NCBI RefSeq assembly: GCF_030651835.1
Contig: NZ_JAUSBX010000011.1
Location: forward strand, 82,659-146,658
Source: Methylicorpusculum sp.
GTDB lineage: Bacteria; Pseudomonadota; Gammaproteobacteria; Methylococcales; Methylomonadaceae
Length of the DNA: 64,000 nt
Direction of reading: 5' to 3'
Position numbers and translations under genes: made by a program. Every line of letters starts with the position of its first letter. Position 1 is the stretch's first letter. The notes under the pieces were generated by a model. That model had not been told where the DNA came from, did not search any database, and saw only the letters and a list, made by a program, of their open reading frames with translations. Below are positions 19,952-28,491 of the stretch, one piece after another.

Positions 19952-21067
19952 ATGAAACCTCAAAAACCAATCGCTATATTATTGACGCTCAGCCTGATTC
20001 CGTTGCTATGGACCTTTCTAGGCGTTATTTTGATGTTTGTAAGCACTGATAAGATTGGAACCTTATCTGAGGCCTTATCCAACTTGCTGCTGATTTTTTT
20101 AAGTGCTTTGCTAATCGCTTTATTACTTAGTCGGTTTTATTCAGGCAAGCTCAAACGCATCATGGATGGGCATGCAGAAAACAGAGACACGAAGGCCAAA
20201 CAATCCCAAGATATCAGCAAAGAAACTCAAGCGACCCGTTTAGGCAGATCCGCTAACGAGTTAATGGCAAAAACAAATGTTAGCCAGCAGTCTTCCGGGA
20301 TTGGACTCGTTGAAACCGGCCACCGTAAACTTGAAGTATTGATTGCCGATGACAACGCGATCAACCGTTTATTACTTCAGAAACAATTGGAACCTTATGA
20401 TTTATGGGTCACGGAAACCAAGGATGGCACCGAAGCCCATGACGCTTTATTAAAAAAACGTTTCGATCTGGTGCTCCTGGATTTGAAAATGCCCGGATAT
20501 ACAGGCCACGAATTGATCAAAATCATCAGAGCAAAGGAATCACTTAACGTGGATACGCCTGTCGTTGCAATAACCGCACATGCACAAAAAGAACAATTAA
20601 GCGGCATTATCGCTGAAGGGTTTGATGAATGCCTGATCAAGCCTGTTTTACGCGAACACTTGGACGAAACGCTGAGCTTATGGCTGCCGATGTCCCTGGA
20701 AACAGATAAAAAAAGGGGCTATGCCGAACAACTGCTTGCCAAGACTCATAACGACACTAACCTGGCCGCGACATTATTAACAAAACTTTGCGAAGAACTG
20801 CCTCAATTATCCGCTCAAGCATCAACCCTGTTTAACAAGAAAGACTTTCATGAGACGCGCAATCTTATTCACAAGCTTCATGGATCGGTCAGTTTCTGCG
20901 GACTGACGAACTTTCAAGCTATTGCACGTCAAATTGAGGACGGATTGTTGTCTCAAAATTACGCATCGATAGAAACTGACTTTCAGCAACTTAATACGCT
21001 AATACAACACTTATTGGACATAAAGCAGGAAATCCTAAACGTTATTAATGGCGAAAATTCGCAATAG
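19952..21067 (+). CDS. Membrane-anchored receiver-HPt protein, BarA-like without kinase core
   Basis: A 371-residue protein with two N-terminal membrane helices (about 9-30 and 42-61), a short linker (about 62-125), a receiver domain (about 126-240; acidic pocket ADDNAINR, phosphoacceptor in VLLDLKMPGYTG, lysine in CLIKPV) and an HPt domain (about 265-360; LIHKLHGSVSFCG). The HPt sequence resembles that of BarA/GacS kinases, whose order is helix-sensor-helix-HAMP-HisKA-HATPase-receiver-HPt. Here HAMP, HisKA and HATPase are absent without any frameshift. It could be a phosphorelay intermediate or phosphate sink for another kinase. Its stop lies inside the target duplication of a MITE-like element. 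Confidence 0.82.
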   Translation: MKPQKPIAILLTLSLIPLLWTFLGVILMFVSTDKIGTLSEALSNLLLIFLSALLIALLLSRFYSGKLKRIMDGHAENRDTKAKQSQDISKETQATRLGRSANELMAKTNVSQQSSGIGLVETGHRKLEVLIADDNAINRLLLQKQLEPYDLWVTETKDGTEAHDALLKKRFDLVLLDLKMPGYTGHELIKIIRAKESLNVDTPVVAITAHAQKEQLSGIIAEGFDECLIKPVLREHLDETLSLWLPMSLETDKKRGYAEQLLAKTHNDTNLAATLLTKLCEELPQLSAQASTLFNKKDFHETRNLIHKLHGSVSFCGLTNFQAIARQIEDGLLSQNYASIETDFQQLNTLIQHLLDIKQEILNVINGENSQ

Positions 21068-21070
21068 CGC

Positions 21071-21272
21071 CAGCAATTCTCATTATGAAGGGGAAAAAGC
21101 TTTTTGAGCATGTCGGCAGCAGGGCAGATTTTTATTCCGGATAAAGTCTGAATTCCACCCTCCTTGGCGGTCAGATGCTGCTGTCAAGACCCCACGAAAG
21201 GGTTTACGGTGTTCCTCGAAAGGCTTTCCCCAACCCAAAATGACGCTAAAAATATCAAGCTGGAAAAGGCTG
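21071..21272 (+). mobile_element. MITE-like element, long form (copy C)
   Basis: Left TIR CAGCAATTCTCATTATGA; the right end is more diverged (ATCAAGCTGGAAAAGGCTG). The 9-bp flanks CAATAGCGC (21062-21070) and CAATAGTGC (21273-21281) differ at one base. Like copy A it carries extra internal bases with a CAGATTTTTATTCC segment and CCACCCTCCTTGGCGG. It sits three bases after the stop of the receiver-HPt gene. Confidence 0.85.
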
Positions 21273-21291
21273 CAATAGTGCCTAATAAGTT

Positions 21292-22133
21292 TCAATATTT
21301 ATTTTTATTTTTTACGAACAACTCAAACTCGCCCGGCGGTAAGGGCCTGCTGAAAAAATACCTTTGTACTTCATCACACCCCTTCTCTGTCAAATATTCA
21401 AGTTGCTCTGAAGTCTCGACGCCCTCGGCTTCATGAATGACTTCGCGCGCAAAAGACTGATCGATCTTAATCGTGTAAATAGTGAACCGCTTCAGATAAT
21501 TTAAGAATGAATGCCGGTACCGAAATCATAAATTGACATCCGGATGCCTGCTTCATAAAGCCTGTTTATTATTGCAATGGCACCAAAACGCAGCGCACTA
21601 TAGCCTGATTACACAAACTTAAGGCCGCATAAAAATGATTGATTTGCGTTGTTTTTTTCATTGAAGCTGTGGCAGGAAATGTCTTGCAACGATGCGATCA
21701 GTTGCAGCGGTCTAGCTTCAGCGTCTCGTAATCATTTGATGTTGAAAAGTACATCAACGGTTTTCCCGCATTTGGTAATCAAGCGTATATCGAACTGACA
21801 TGACTCGGCTTCTCCATTCAAAAACGAGTGTAGCTCAAGATTTTGCTGCCTTTGCTCCGATTTTCCGCTTTTCTCCATTACCAAAACCTTATCGAGAGAA
21901 CGATGTGGTTTCAACAGCCTCGGCAAAAAAGCAAGTAAGCAACTGCTGGTCATAATTACACTCAAAACCATCAGAATTTCGGTAAAACCTTCTTGCGGTA
22001 AATCGTTTAAAACCCGGGAAAAAAGATAGCCAAAAGCTGCGATCCAGATACATAAAAGCGCAGCGTAAAGAGTTTCGGTAAAATCGGACTTACATAAAGA
22101 ATATTTGTTCTTCACCGCATTATTCTTATTCAT
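21292..22133 (-). pseudogene. Decayed membrane PAS/GGDEF/EAL signalling gene
   Basis: The first 133 codons from 22133 are open. They encode two membrane helices (about 21-40 and 50-70) and end with FDIRLITKCGKTVDVLFN, which resembles the end of a PAS domain. After the stop, other frames contain LQLIASLQDISC (PAS end), FYAALSLCNQAIVRC (typical linker before GGDEF), RLYEAGIRMSIYDFGTG (EAL motif), LKRFTIYTIKIDQSFARE and EGVETSEQLEYLTEKGCDEVQRYFFSRPLPPGEF. The GGDEF domain and parts of the EAL are deleted and several frames are used. I read this as the remains of one c-di-GMP gene; the 133-residue part could still be translated. Confidence 0.7.
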
Positions 22134-22397
22134 ATTGCACGGTTCACGGTATCTGTCAGCCTTGAGTTTAGTTTCAGACTGGCTCGATATTCAATCACCT
22201 GTAAGCCGATCCCTGTAGACATCCCAGGAAATTAACACTTAACAGCGTTGTTGGGGCTATTAGACAAGCCGAGGAAAAAGATGAAAAAAATATAAAATGA
22301 GATCTCTACTCTTTATGCTAATCTGAATTAATCCAGTTTTTCTGATGGAAGTTTCAGGCAGAATGATGGAACTCAATCGCAATTCTACAACTTATCT
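22134..22397. other. Intergenic stretch with no recognised feature
   Basis: About 260 AT-rich bases between the decayed signalling gene and the NlpC/P60 gene. No motif, repeat or terminator seen. Confidence 0.35.
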
Positions 22398-22886
22398 TTA
22401 TCCAAGCACTCGGACTGACTTCCAGTATTTACTCGCCCAATATCGGTCATCCAGACTGGAAATAGCGACGCCTTTGGTAGAGGATACATGCATGAATCGT
22501 CTGCGCTCTAGATAAATGCCGACATGGTTTTGCGTGGGCTCGGTCTTGAAAAACACCAGATCACCGGCTTTCAATTCATTCTGGCGAACCGGAAAACCGG
22601 TTTGAGACTGATGACCGGAAGAGCGGGGTAAACGAATGCCTAGCTTTTGCTGATAGGTCAAATAAACAAAGCCTGAACAATCAACACCTGTTTTCGATAA
22701 GCCGCCATTTCTGTAACGAACGGATGCCCATTCCTGAAACTGCTCATAGAACAGTTTCTTTAATACAGGTTCGGAATAGGTCAAACGCGGCACCGGTACC
22801 TCCGGTTTATTTGGCTGACTGGCGCATCCAAATAACATCAGTGCCGGTAAAATGATCTGGATCAATTTAATTAACAAACAGCGCAT
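22398..22886 (-). CDS. NlpC/P60-family lipoprotein, predicted peptidoglycan hydrolase
   Basis: A 162-residue protein with a lipoprotein signal (lipobox LFGC at about 17-20) and an NlpC/P60 cysteine peptidase domain: catalytic cysteine in GVDCSGFVYLTY, histidine in QNHVGIYL and a further FMHVSS histidine. Family members cleave peptide bonds in peptidoglycan stems; this resembles small enzymes such as MepS/NlpC. Predicted to be anchored to the outer membrane and to act in the periplasm. It lies 182 bases downstream of the OmpA-like gene on the same strand. Confidence 0.9.
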   Translation of the reverse strand: MRCLLIKLIQIILPALMLFGCASQPNKPEVPVPRLTYSEPVLKKLFYEQFQEWASVRYRNGGLSKTGVDCSGFVYLTYQQKLGIRLPRSSGHQSQTGFPVRQNELKAGDLVFFKTEPTQNHVGIYLERRRFMHVSSTKGVAISSLDDRYWASKYWKSVRVLG

Positions 22887-23068
22887 GGCGTTGCATCACG
22901 GGTCAATAAACATAAGAAAGACTATACCGCAGGGTCAATGCCAATAAACTAAAATTTTTGGCAAAACCGAAACCAATGAACCGCAAATTAGGTGCTGAAT
23001 TACCAGCACCTAAAGATTGCTGAAACCAAGAGCCCTGCACCACTAATACAACCTCATCGAATATAGAC

Positions 23069-23887
23069 TTACCTTGGATAGACCGGTTGCTGTGGATACT
23101 GCTGTTGCGGAAATTGTTGTTGTGGGTATTGCTGCTGAGGGTAGCCGCCTTGTGGGGGGTAGCTTTGCTGTTGCGGATAACCTTGTTGCTGCTGTTGTTG
23201 TGGGTAAGCACCTTGAGGTTGCTGCTGAGGCGCAGGCGTTTGATTTGCCACGATGGCCAGTTCGACACGTCTGTTGATAGACCGATTTGCCTCACTGTTA
23301 TTCGGAACTTTGGGCATGGATTTACCCATACCTTGCTGGGTAATCCGATTATAAGCAACACCGCGTTGAGTCAAGTAATTGGAAACACTAGAAGCTCTCT
23401 GATCCGATAGCTTTAAATTGTAACTTTCACTGCCTTTGTCGTCAGTATGGCCGGTAACGCTGATCCTGGATTCAGGGTAGTGATTCAACACATTAGCAAC
23501 AGAATCCAGCGCCGTAAAAGCCTGGGGCGTCAGTTGAGCAGAATCAAAACCAAAAGTAATATTGTCAGGCATGGTCAGATTGAGCGTGTTTTCTGCCGTT
23601 CTCTGCACTTCAATCCCTGTACCCTGTAATGATTCACGCATTTCCTGCTCCTGATGATCCATATAAGCGCCAATCCCTGCACCCAGCAAGCCACCTGCCA
23701 AGGCTCCCCATCCTGCGTTTTGAAGATCATTTCCTCCAAACAATGTTCCCGCTCCAGCGCCCACTGCGGCTCCAATACCGGCCCCTTTAGCCGTTGTACT
23801 GATTCGTGACTCTCCTGTGTAAGGATCTGTCACACAACCTGCCAGCAAAGTTGAACTGATAGCAAACATGACCCATTTATTTTTCAT
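23069..23887 (-). CDS. OmpA-family lipoprotein with glycine zipper and Gln/Tyr/Pro-rich tail
   Basis: A 272-residue protein. Lipobox LLAGC near residue 18, a glycine-zipper segment (about 33-75, GAGIGAAVGAGAG ... GALAGGLLGAGIGAY), then an OmpA-like peptidoglycan-binding domain (about 105-210: ITFGFDSAQLT, VTGHTDDKGS, NRSINRRVEL). This matches YiaD-type outer-membrane lipoproteins. Unusually, about 55 residues at the C-terminus are almost only Q, P, Y and G in PQQQYPQQ-like repeats, which would be disordered. Codon repeats in this tail give a low-complexity stretch at 23070-23235. Confidence 0.88.
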   Translation of the reverse strand: MKNKWVMFAISSTLLAGCVTDPYTGESRISTTAKGAGIGAAVGAGAGTLFGGNDLQNAGWGALAGGLLGAGIGAYMDHQEQEMRESLQGTGIEVQRTAENTLNLTMPDNITFGFDSAQLTPQAFTALDSVANVLNHYPESRISVTGHTDDKGSESYNLKLSDQRASSVSNYLTQRGVAYNRITQQGMGKSMPKVPNNSEANRSINRRVELAIVANQTPAPQQQPQGAYPQQQQQQGYPQQQSYPPQGGYPQQQYPQQQFPQQQYPQQPVYPR

Positions 23888-24111
23888 ATGAACATACCCG
23901 AATAGTTAGAAATAGTTGGTCAACATCGAAATTGGCAACTGATCTTGCCAAAATCAAAGTGATAGCCTAGAAAATAAAAATAAAGCTAAGCTGAATAAAA
24001 AGTTTTATGCTGCAGGCGACCAGGCAAATGGACATTGACATTATACTTTTTTAACCCGAAAACCTCGAAACACAAGTCATCTAGCGATCTTATGCCAAAA
24101 AGCCGGAACGG

Positions 24112-24600
24112 TCATAAACGCGTATTTGATATCAAAATTTTCAGCGCCTCTATAACAGTTTGTTGCCTCACTTCACTTCGACCGCCGGAAAACAAGAATT
24201 TTTGACAGAAAATCTCATTGCGAATAGAGGCCCAAGCAATATAAACAGTTCCAACCGGTTTTTCCTCGGTCCCGCCGTCTGGCCCTGCAATACCTGTTAC
24301 AGCAACCGCTTGTGTCGCCGAGCTGTTTTTCAACGCACCCAAGGCCATCTCTGTCGCTGTTTCAGAACTGACCGCACCAAATGTTGCCAATGATTGCGGC
24401 TTAACGCCTAACATTTGAATTTTCGAAGCATTGCTATAGGTTACAAAACCTCGATCAAACCAAGCAGAACTCCCGGGGATCTCGGTCAACGTTTGGGCAA
24501 TACCTCCGCCGGTACAAGACTCGGCAGTAACAATGACCTCGCCTTTACTTTTGAAAAGGACGCCTAAATCTTTTGCCAATCTAACTGAGTGAGTGTCCAT
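24112..24600 (-). CDS. pncC: Nicotinamide-nucleotide amidase (CinA C-terminal family)
   Basis: A 162-residue single-domain CinA protein that deamidates nicotinamide mononucleotide in NAD recycling. Signature segments are TAESCTGGGIAQTLTEIPGSSAWFDRGFVTYSN, AVTGIAGPDGGTEEKPVGTVYIAW and FSGGRSEVRQQTV. Length and motifs fit stand-alone PncC. It stands alone on the minus strand; no recA follows in the window. Confidence 0.9.
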   Translation of the reverse strand: MDTHSVRLAKDLGVLFKSKGEVIVTAESCTGGGIAQTLTEIPGSSAWFDRGFVTYSNASKIQMLGVKPQSLATFGAVSSETATEMALGALKNSSATQAVAVTGIAGPDGGTEEKPVGTVYIAWASIRNEIFCQKFLFSGGRSEVRQQTVIEALKILISNTRL

Positions 24601-24898
24601 TAAGCCTGATTGAAAAAATGAAAGGTGAGATAGCTAGCTAATGATTATAACGATATTTCAGCTCTAACTTTTTTTCCCTAGTCGACCGCATCATGTCGGC
24701 AGGGATTGCCGAAATCCAGACCCCATGGACAGCCCGAAGCTTACCCTCCTTGGAGCTGGATACCCGTTTACAGACGGACATGACGGGTTTATGTATTTAG
24801 CTAAAACAGCTTGCTAATCAGGTAATGATTTGTGCCTCAACCGGCATGAGGAAATGAGAAAGCTATCCTTCTCATTTCCACTTCATCCGCTTGCTTGA
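24601..24898. repeat. Intergenic region with a degenerate repeat
   Basis: About 24690-24790 contains ATGTCGGCAGGGATTGCC, CCCCATGGAC and ACCCTCCTTGG segments that recall the body of the MITE-like elements, but without recognisable TIRs or target duplication. Probably an old, decayed relative or another hairpin repeat family. Confidence 0.4.
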
Positions 24899-25306
24899 TT
24901 AACCGCTAACTTGTGCGATCCAATCTTTCAGATTGTAATAGTTGGTAATACGGGCTACTTTATTGTCACGGATTTCAAAAAAAGCACCCGCAGGCAAACG
25001 GTATTTCTGACCTTCCGCTTCCGGCAAACCTTCATCCGTTTTTAAATATTCACCCAAAACCACAAACTCAGCCGCGGCCCGCTTTCCATCTGCAGATGCC
25101 ATGATTACCATGTCAACCAGCTGTTCTTTATAGTTATTATTCATACAGGCCATGAACTGTTTAAACGCCGCCTTGCCGACTTGGCGGTCGCCTTGATTGA
25201 TGTCATGCACCACATCATCTGTCAACAGGCTTAAAAAAGTATCCATATCACCCGAATTGAAAGCGTTGTAGTAATTTTGTATGAGGTTTATGGTTTCTTG
25301 ATTCAT
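24899..25306 (-). CDS. NTF2-like/SnoaL-family protein
   Basis: A 135-residue cone-shaped alpha+beta fold protein. Helix LIQNYYNAFNSGDMDTFLSLLTDDVVHDIN, then the typical QVGKAAFKQFMACMN and strands ending GAFFEIRDNKVARITNYYNL. Families of this fold include ketosteroid isomerases and polyketide cyclases, but many members have no known substrate. No neighbouring gene points to one. Function not assigned. Confidence 0.8.
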   Translation of the reverse strand: MNQETINLIQNYYNAFNSGDMDTFLSLLTDDVVHDINQGDRQVGKAAFKQFMACMNNNYKEQLVDMVIMASADGKRAAAEFVVLGEYLKTDEGLPEAEGQKYRLPAGAFFEIRDNKVARITNYYNLKDWIAQVSG

Positions 25307-25419
25307 ATCTATCTCGAGTAAGTTGAACTTTAAACGGGGTATTTTATAGTTTTAAACCTGAGTTCGCCTAACAAAAATGGCGACAGACTCGATGAAGAGT
25401 AACTATTATTTTTCTAAAG

Positions 25420-26343
25420 TCATGACAAAAACGGCCTTAAATGCTGCAAGACCTGCTCTACCAGGTTTTCCTCTGCTGATTCAAACCAATGCGCATCCGA
25501 TTCCCTGCGCAGCCAGGTAAACTGACGCTTGGCTAACTGACGGGTGGCGGCAATACCTTTTTCTACCATTGTTGCGTAGTCATCTTCGCCTTTAAGATAA
25601 GACCAAATCTGACGATAGCCCACAGCCCTGATGGAAGGCAGTTTTTCGCTCAGGTCGCCTCGCTGAAAAAGCCCCTTCACTTCATCGATAAATCCCTGAT
25701 CCAGCATCTGCATAAATCGTTGCGCAATCATCTGATGGAGCTGCTTACGGTCATCTGGAGCAACAATGATTTTGGCCATTTTAAAAGGCAAGCTATTGGC
25801 TTGACCGGCCTTGATTAAATCGCTGATCGGCCTACCGGTTAGCTCATACACTTCCAATGCTCGCTGGACGCGTTGCGGATCGTTAGGATGAATACGCAGA
25901 GCTGCAACAGGATCAATGAGGGCAAGGCGCCTGTGCATGGCCTCTTTGCCCAATTCCAGGCAGTCTTTATCCAACCGGTTTCTTACCGCTTCATCAGCCA
26001 CAGGCAATTGTGCCAATCCCTGGGTCAACGCATTGAAATACAGCATGGTGCCGCCTACCAGAATCGGCAGTTTGCCTCGAGCCTGAATTTGATCAATCAA
26101 GCTCAGCGCCTGATTCCGGAAAGCGCCTGTTGAAAACGATTCGGCTGGATCGATAATATCAATCAGATGATGCGGAATTTCAGCCCGCTCAGCCAGACTC
26201 GGTTTAGCCGTACCTATATCCATCCCTTTGTAAACAAGGGCCGAGTCGACACTGATTATTTCGCCGTTTAAACGCCTCGCCAGTTCCATTGCCAAAGCCG
26301 ACTTCCCTGATGCGGTCGGCCCCATGATGCCAATCACGGCCAT
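25420..26343 (-). CDS. miaA: tRNA dimethylallyltransferase
   Basis: A 307-residue enzyme that adds a dimethylallyl group to A37 of tRNAs reading UNN codons. P-loop GPTASGKSALA, SVDSALVYKGMDIGTAKP, DIIDP, GGTMLYFNAL, and the C-terminal RQLAKRQFTWLR. I prefer the ATG at 26343 because AGGA lies four bases upstream; a TTG at 26361, three bases after mutL, would add six residues. It follows mutL directly. The usual downstream hfq is absent from the window. Confidence 0.93.
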   Translation of the reverse strand: MAVIGIMGPTASGKSALAMELARRLNGEIISVDSALVYKGMDIGTAKPSLAERAEIPHHLIDIIDPAESFSTGAFRNQALSLIDQIQARGKLPILVGGTMLYFNALTQGLAQLPVADEAVRNRLDKDCLELGKEAMHRRLALIDPVAALRIHPNDPQRVQRALEVYELTGRPISDLIKAGQANSLPFKMAKIIVAPDDRKQLHQMIAQRFMQMLDQGFIDEVKGLFQRGDLSEKLPSIRAVGYRQIWSYLKGEDDYATMVEKGIAATRQLAKRQFTWLRRESDAHWFESAEENLVEQVLQHLRPFLS

Positions 26344-26363
26344 TTCTTCCTGTTTAAACAAGC

Positions 26364-28181
26364 CTACTGACCTCTTAAAAAAAACTTGTCCAGATCGGAC
26401 TTCGTCAATTCAACCCAGGTCGGACGACCATGATTGCATTGCCCGATTCTTTCTGTTTGCTCCATATCTCTCAAGAGTGTATTCATTTCGTCGATGGTCA
26501 GTTTACGTCCGGCCCTGACAGCACTGTGACAAGCCGCTGCGGCAAGGATTTCATTGATTTTTTCCTCAACCTTCAAACTCGTCTCGTGCTCGATAAAATC
26601 GGCTAAGACGTCGCGAATCAATGCCTCCATATCCGCGCCAACCAACAGTGCCGGCACTGATCGCAAAGTGACACTTTCCGGGCCCGAGCGGTTAATATCG
26701 AAACCCAGCTGATAAAAAAAGTCATGCTGATCTTCAGCCAATTCGGCTTCGTGGCCGGTCACTTGAATAGTAATTGGCAATAATAAAGGCTGACTGACAA
26801 TATTTCCTTGTGCAAATTGCTTTTTAAGCCGCTCATAAGTTACCCGCTCGTGTGCCGCGTGGGTATCAACCAGAATGATGCCGGAAGGCGTTTCCGCGAG
26901 GATGAATATATTATGCAAATGCGCAATGGCATAGCCTAAGGGCGGCTTCGTCTGGTCGGCTTGTTGATGCCTGATCTCTACGGGTGCCTGATCAATCGAT
27001 TTCTGATAAAGCGCCGTGTAGGCTTGTATCTGTTCTTCCACATAAACAGGAAGCGGCGCCTGCTGAGGCCGAGATGAATAACCCGAGTCTCTACGAGGCG
27101 GTTGAAATTCCCGGGGAGCAGTATTTTTTTCAACGGGATAAACATCGTCAACGGTATCGATCTGAGTCACCCGATGTTCCGGCCGAATATCAGCTAATGA
27201 CCGGTGCAAGGCTTGAAACAGAAAATCATGGACCAAACGCCCTTCACGAAACCTGACTTCCAATTTGGCCGGATGCGCATTGACATCAACCAAAGCCGGA
27301 TCCAACGCAAGATAAAGCACAAAGACAGGATGACGCCCTTGATAAAGCACATCCTGATAGGCTTGCTTGACGGCGTGAGAGACCAGTTTGTCTTTAACCA
27401 GCCGCCCATTGACATAAAAAAACTGCATATCTTGCTGACTGCGTGAAAACGTAGGCAAACCCACCCAACCCGACAATTGCAGTCCGGATGCAGCAAAATC
27501 GATTTTGACTGAATTTTCGATAAACGCCGCACCGCAAACGTCGGCAATTCTGTGCTCTTGCTGTTCGTCAGTCAGTGCGGGTTTTAAATTGAACACTTCT
27601 TTTTGATTATGGGTAAGTTTAAAACCCATTTCGAACCGGCTTAGCGCCATCCGTTTTATCAACGTTTCGATGTGTGCAAATTCGGTTTTTTCGGCTTTCA
27701 GAAATTTTCGGCGCGCCGGTGTGTTGTAAAACAGGTCGCGCACATCCACGGTTGTACCCGGTGGATGGGGATCCGGCTGTGGATCAAAATCCGTTTCCGT
27801 ACCATCCGCTGAAACGCGCCAGGCGCAATCGGCCTCCGGCCGTCTTGAAATAAGTGTGAGCCTGGCTACAGAGCTGATACTGGGCAAGGCCTCGCCCCGA
27901 AACCCCATGGTCGCAACATGTTCCAAATCATCCAGTGAAGCTATTTTACTGGTCGCGTGACGGGATAATGCCAGCGGCAGATCTTCCTTATCGATGCCGC
28001 AACCATCGTCCCTGATTTTTATCAATCTGGCTCCGCCTTGTTCAATATCGATAGAGATCTGCCCGGCACCGGCGTCGAAACAATTTTCAACCAATTCTTT
28101 AACAACAGAAGCGGGCCTTTCAACCACTTCCCCGGCAGCGATTTGATTGACAAGTTGGGTAGGAAGCGCGTGTATACGCAT
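26364..28181 (-). CDS. mutL: DNA mismatch repair protein MutL
   Basis: A 605-residue GHKL ATPase that couples MutS mismatch recognition to strand excision. N-terminal motifs QIAAGEVVERPASVVKELVE, DDGCGID and GFRGEALPSI. The C-terminal dimerisation domain has DTHAAHERVTYE, matching the DxHA(x)2E(x)4E metal site of endonuclease-type MutL, plus ACHSAVRAG and CNHGRPT near the end. These motifs suggest that this MutL nicks DNA itself, as in bacteria without MutH. First gene of mutL-miaA; a MITE-like element lies 73 bases upstream. Confidence 0.95.
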   Translation of the reverse strand: MRIHALPTQLVNQIAAGEVVERPASVVKELVENCFDAGAGQISIDIEQGGARLIKIRDDGCGIDKEDLPLALSRHATSKIASLDDLEHVATMGFRGEALPSISSVARLTLISRRPEADCAWRVSADGTETDFDPQPDPHPPGTTVDVRDLFYNTPARRKFLKAEKTEFAHIETLIKRMALSRFEMGFKLTHNQKEVFNLKPALTDEQQEHRIADVCGAAFIENSVKIDFAASGLQLSGWVGLPTFSRSQQDMQFFYVNGRLVKDKLVSHAVKQAYQDVLYQGRHPVFVLYLALDPALVDVNAHPAKLEVRFREGRLVHDFLFQALHRSLADIRPEHRVTQIDTVDDVYPVEKNTAPREFQPPRRDSGYSSRPQQAPLPVYVEEQIQAYTALYQKSIDQAPVEIRHQQADQTKPPLGYAIAHLHNIFILAETPSGIILVDTHAAHERVTYERLKKQFAQGNIVSQPLLLPITIQVTGHEAELAEDQHDFFYQLGFDINRSGPESVTLRSVPALLVGADMEALIRDVLADFIEHETSLKVEEKINEILAAAACHSAVRAGRKLTIDEMNTLLRDMEQTERIGQCNHGRPTWVELTKSDLDKFFLRGQ

Positions 28182-28253
28182 AGAACAGCTAATCCAAACA
28201 AAAGGGCTATTTTATCTGAAGTGACCTTTGAATGTAGTTCTGATTTAGGAAGA

Positions 28254-28417
28254 CAGCAATTCCCAGTTTAATGATAAAGACGGGGCGGTGTAAGCTTTGC
28301 GGGGATGTCGGCAGTAGGGGTGCTGCAGTCAAGCCCCCATAGATGGGTCTACGGCGTTCCTCGCAAGGCTTACACCTCCCCACAAAGCCACATAAAAATT
28401 CAAACTGGGAATTGCTG
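28254..28417 (+). mobile_element. MITE-like element, 164 bp (copy D)
   Basis: TIRs CAGCAATTCCCAGTTTA and CAAACTGGGAATTGCTG; perfect 9-bp direct repeat TTAGGAAGA at 28245-28253 and 28418-28426. The body has GATGTCGGCAGTAGGG and CCCCATAGATGGGTCTACGG. It lies between mutL and the HDOD gene, inside the insert that separates mutL from amiC. Confidence 0.93.
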
Positions 28418-28491
28418 TTAGGAAGAACTGGTAAACTGGATTAAAGCATTATCACAGCTAAAAACTGAATAGATTACACTTTTAAATGACC

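Noticed and set aside
23070..23235. Short tandem repeats resembling a CRISPR or VNTR
   Set aside because: They are the Gln/Pro/Tyr codons of the OmpA-like protein's tail; units are irregular and there are no spacers.
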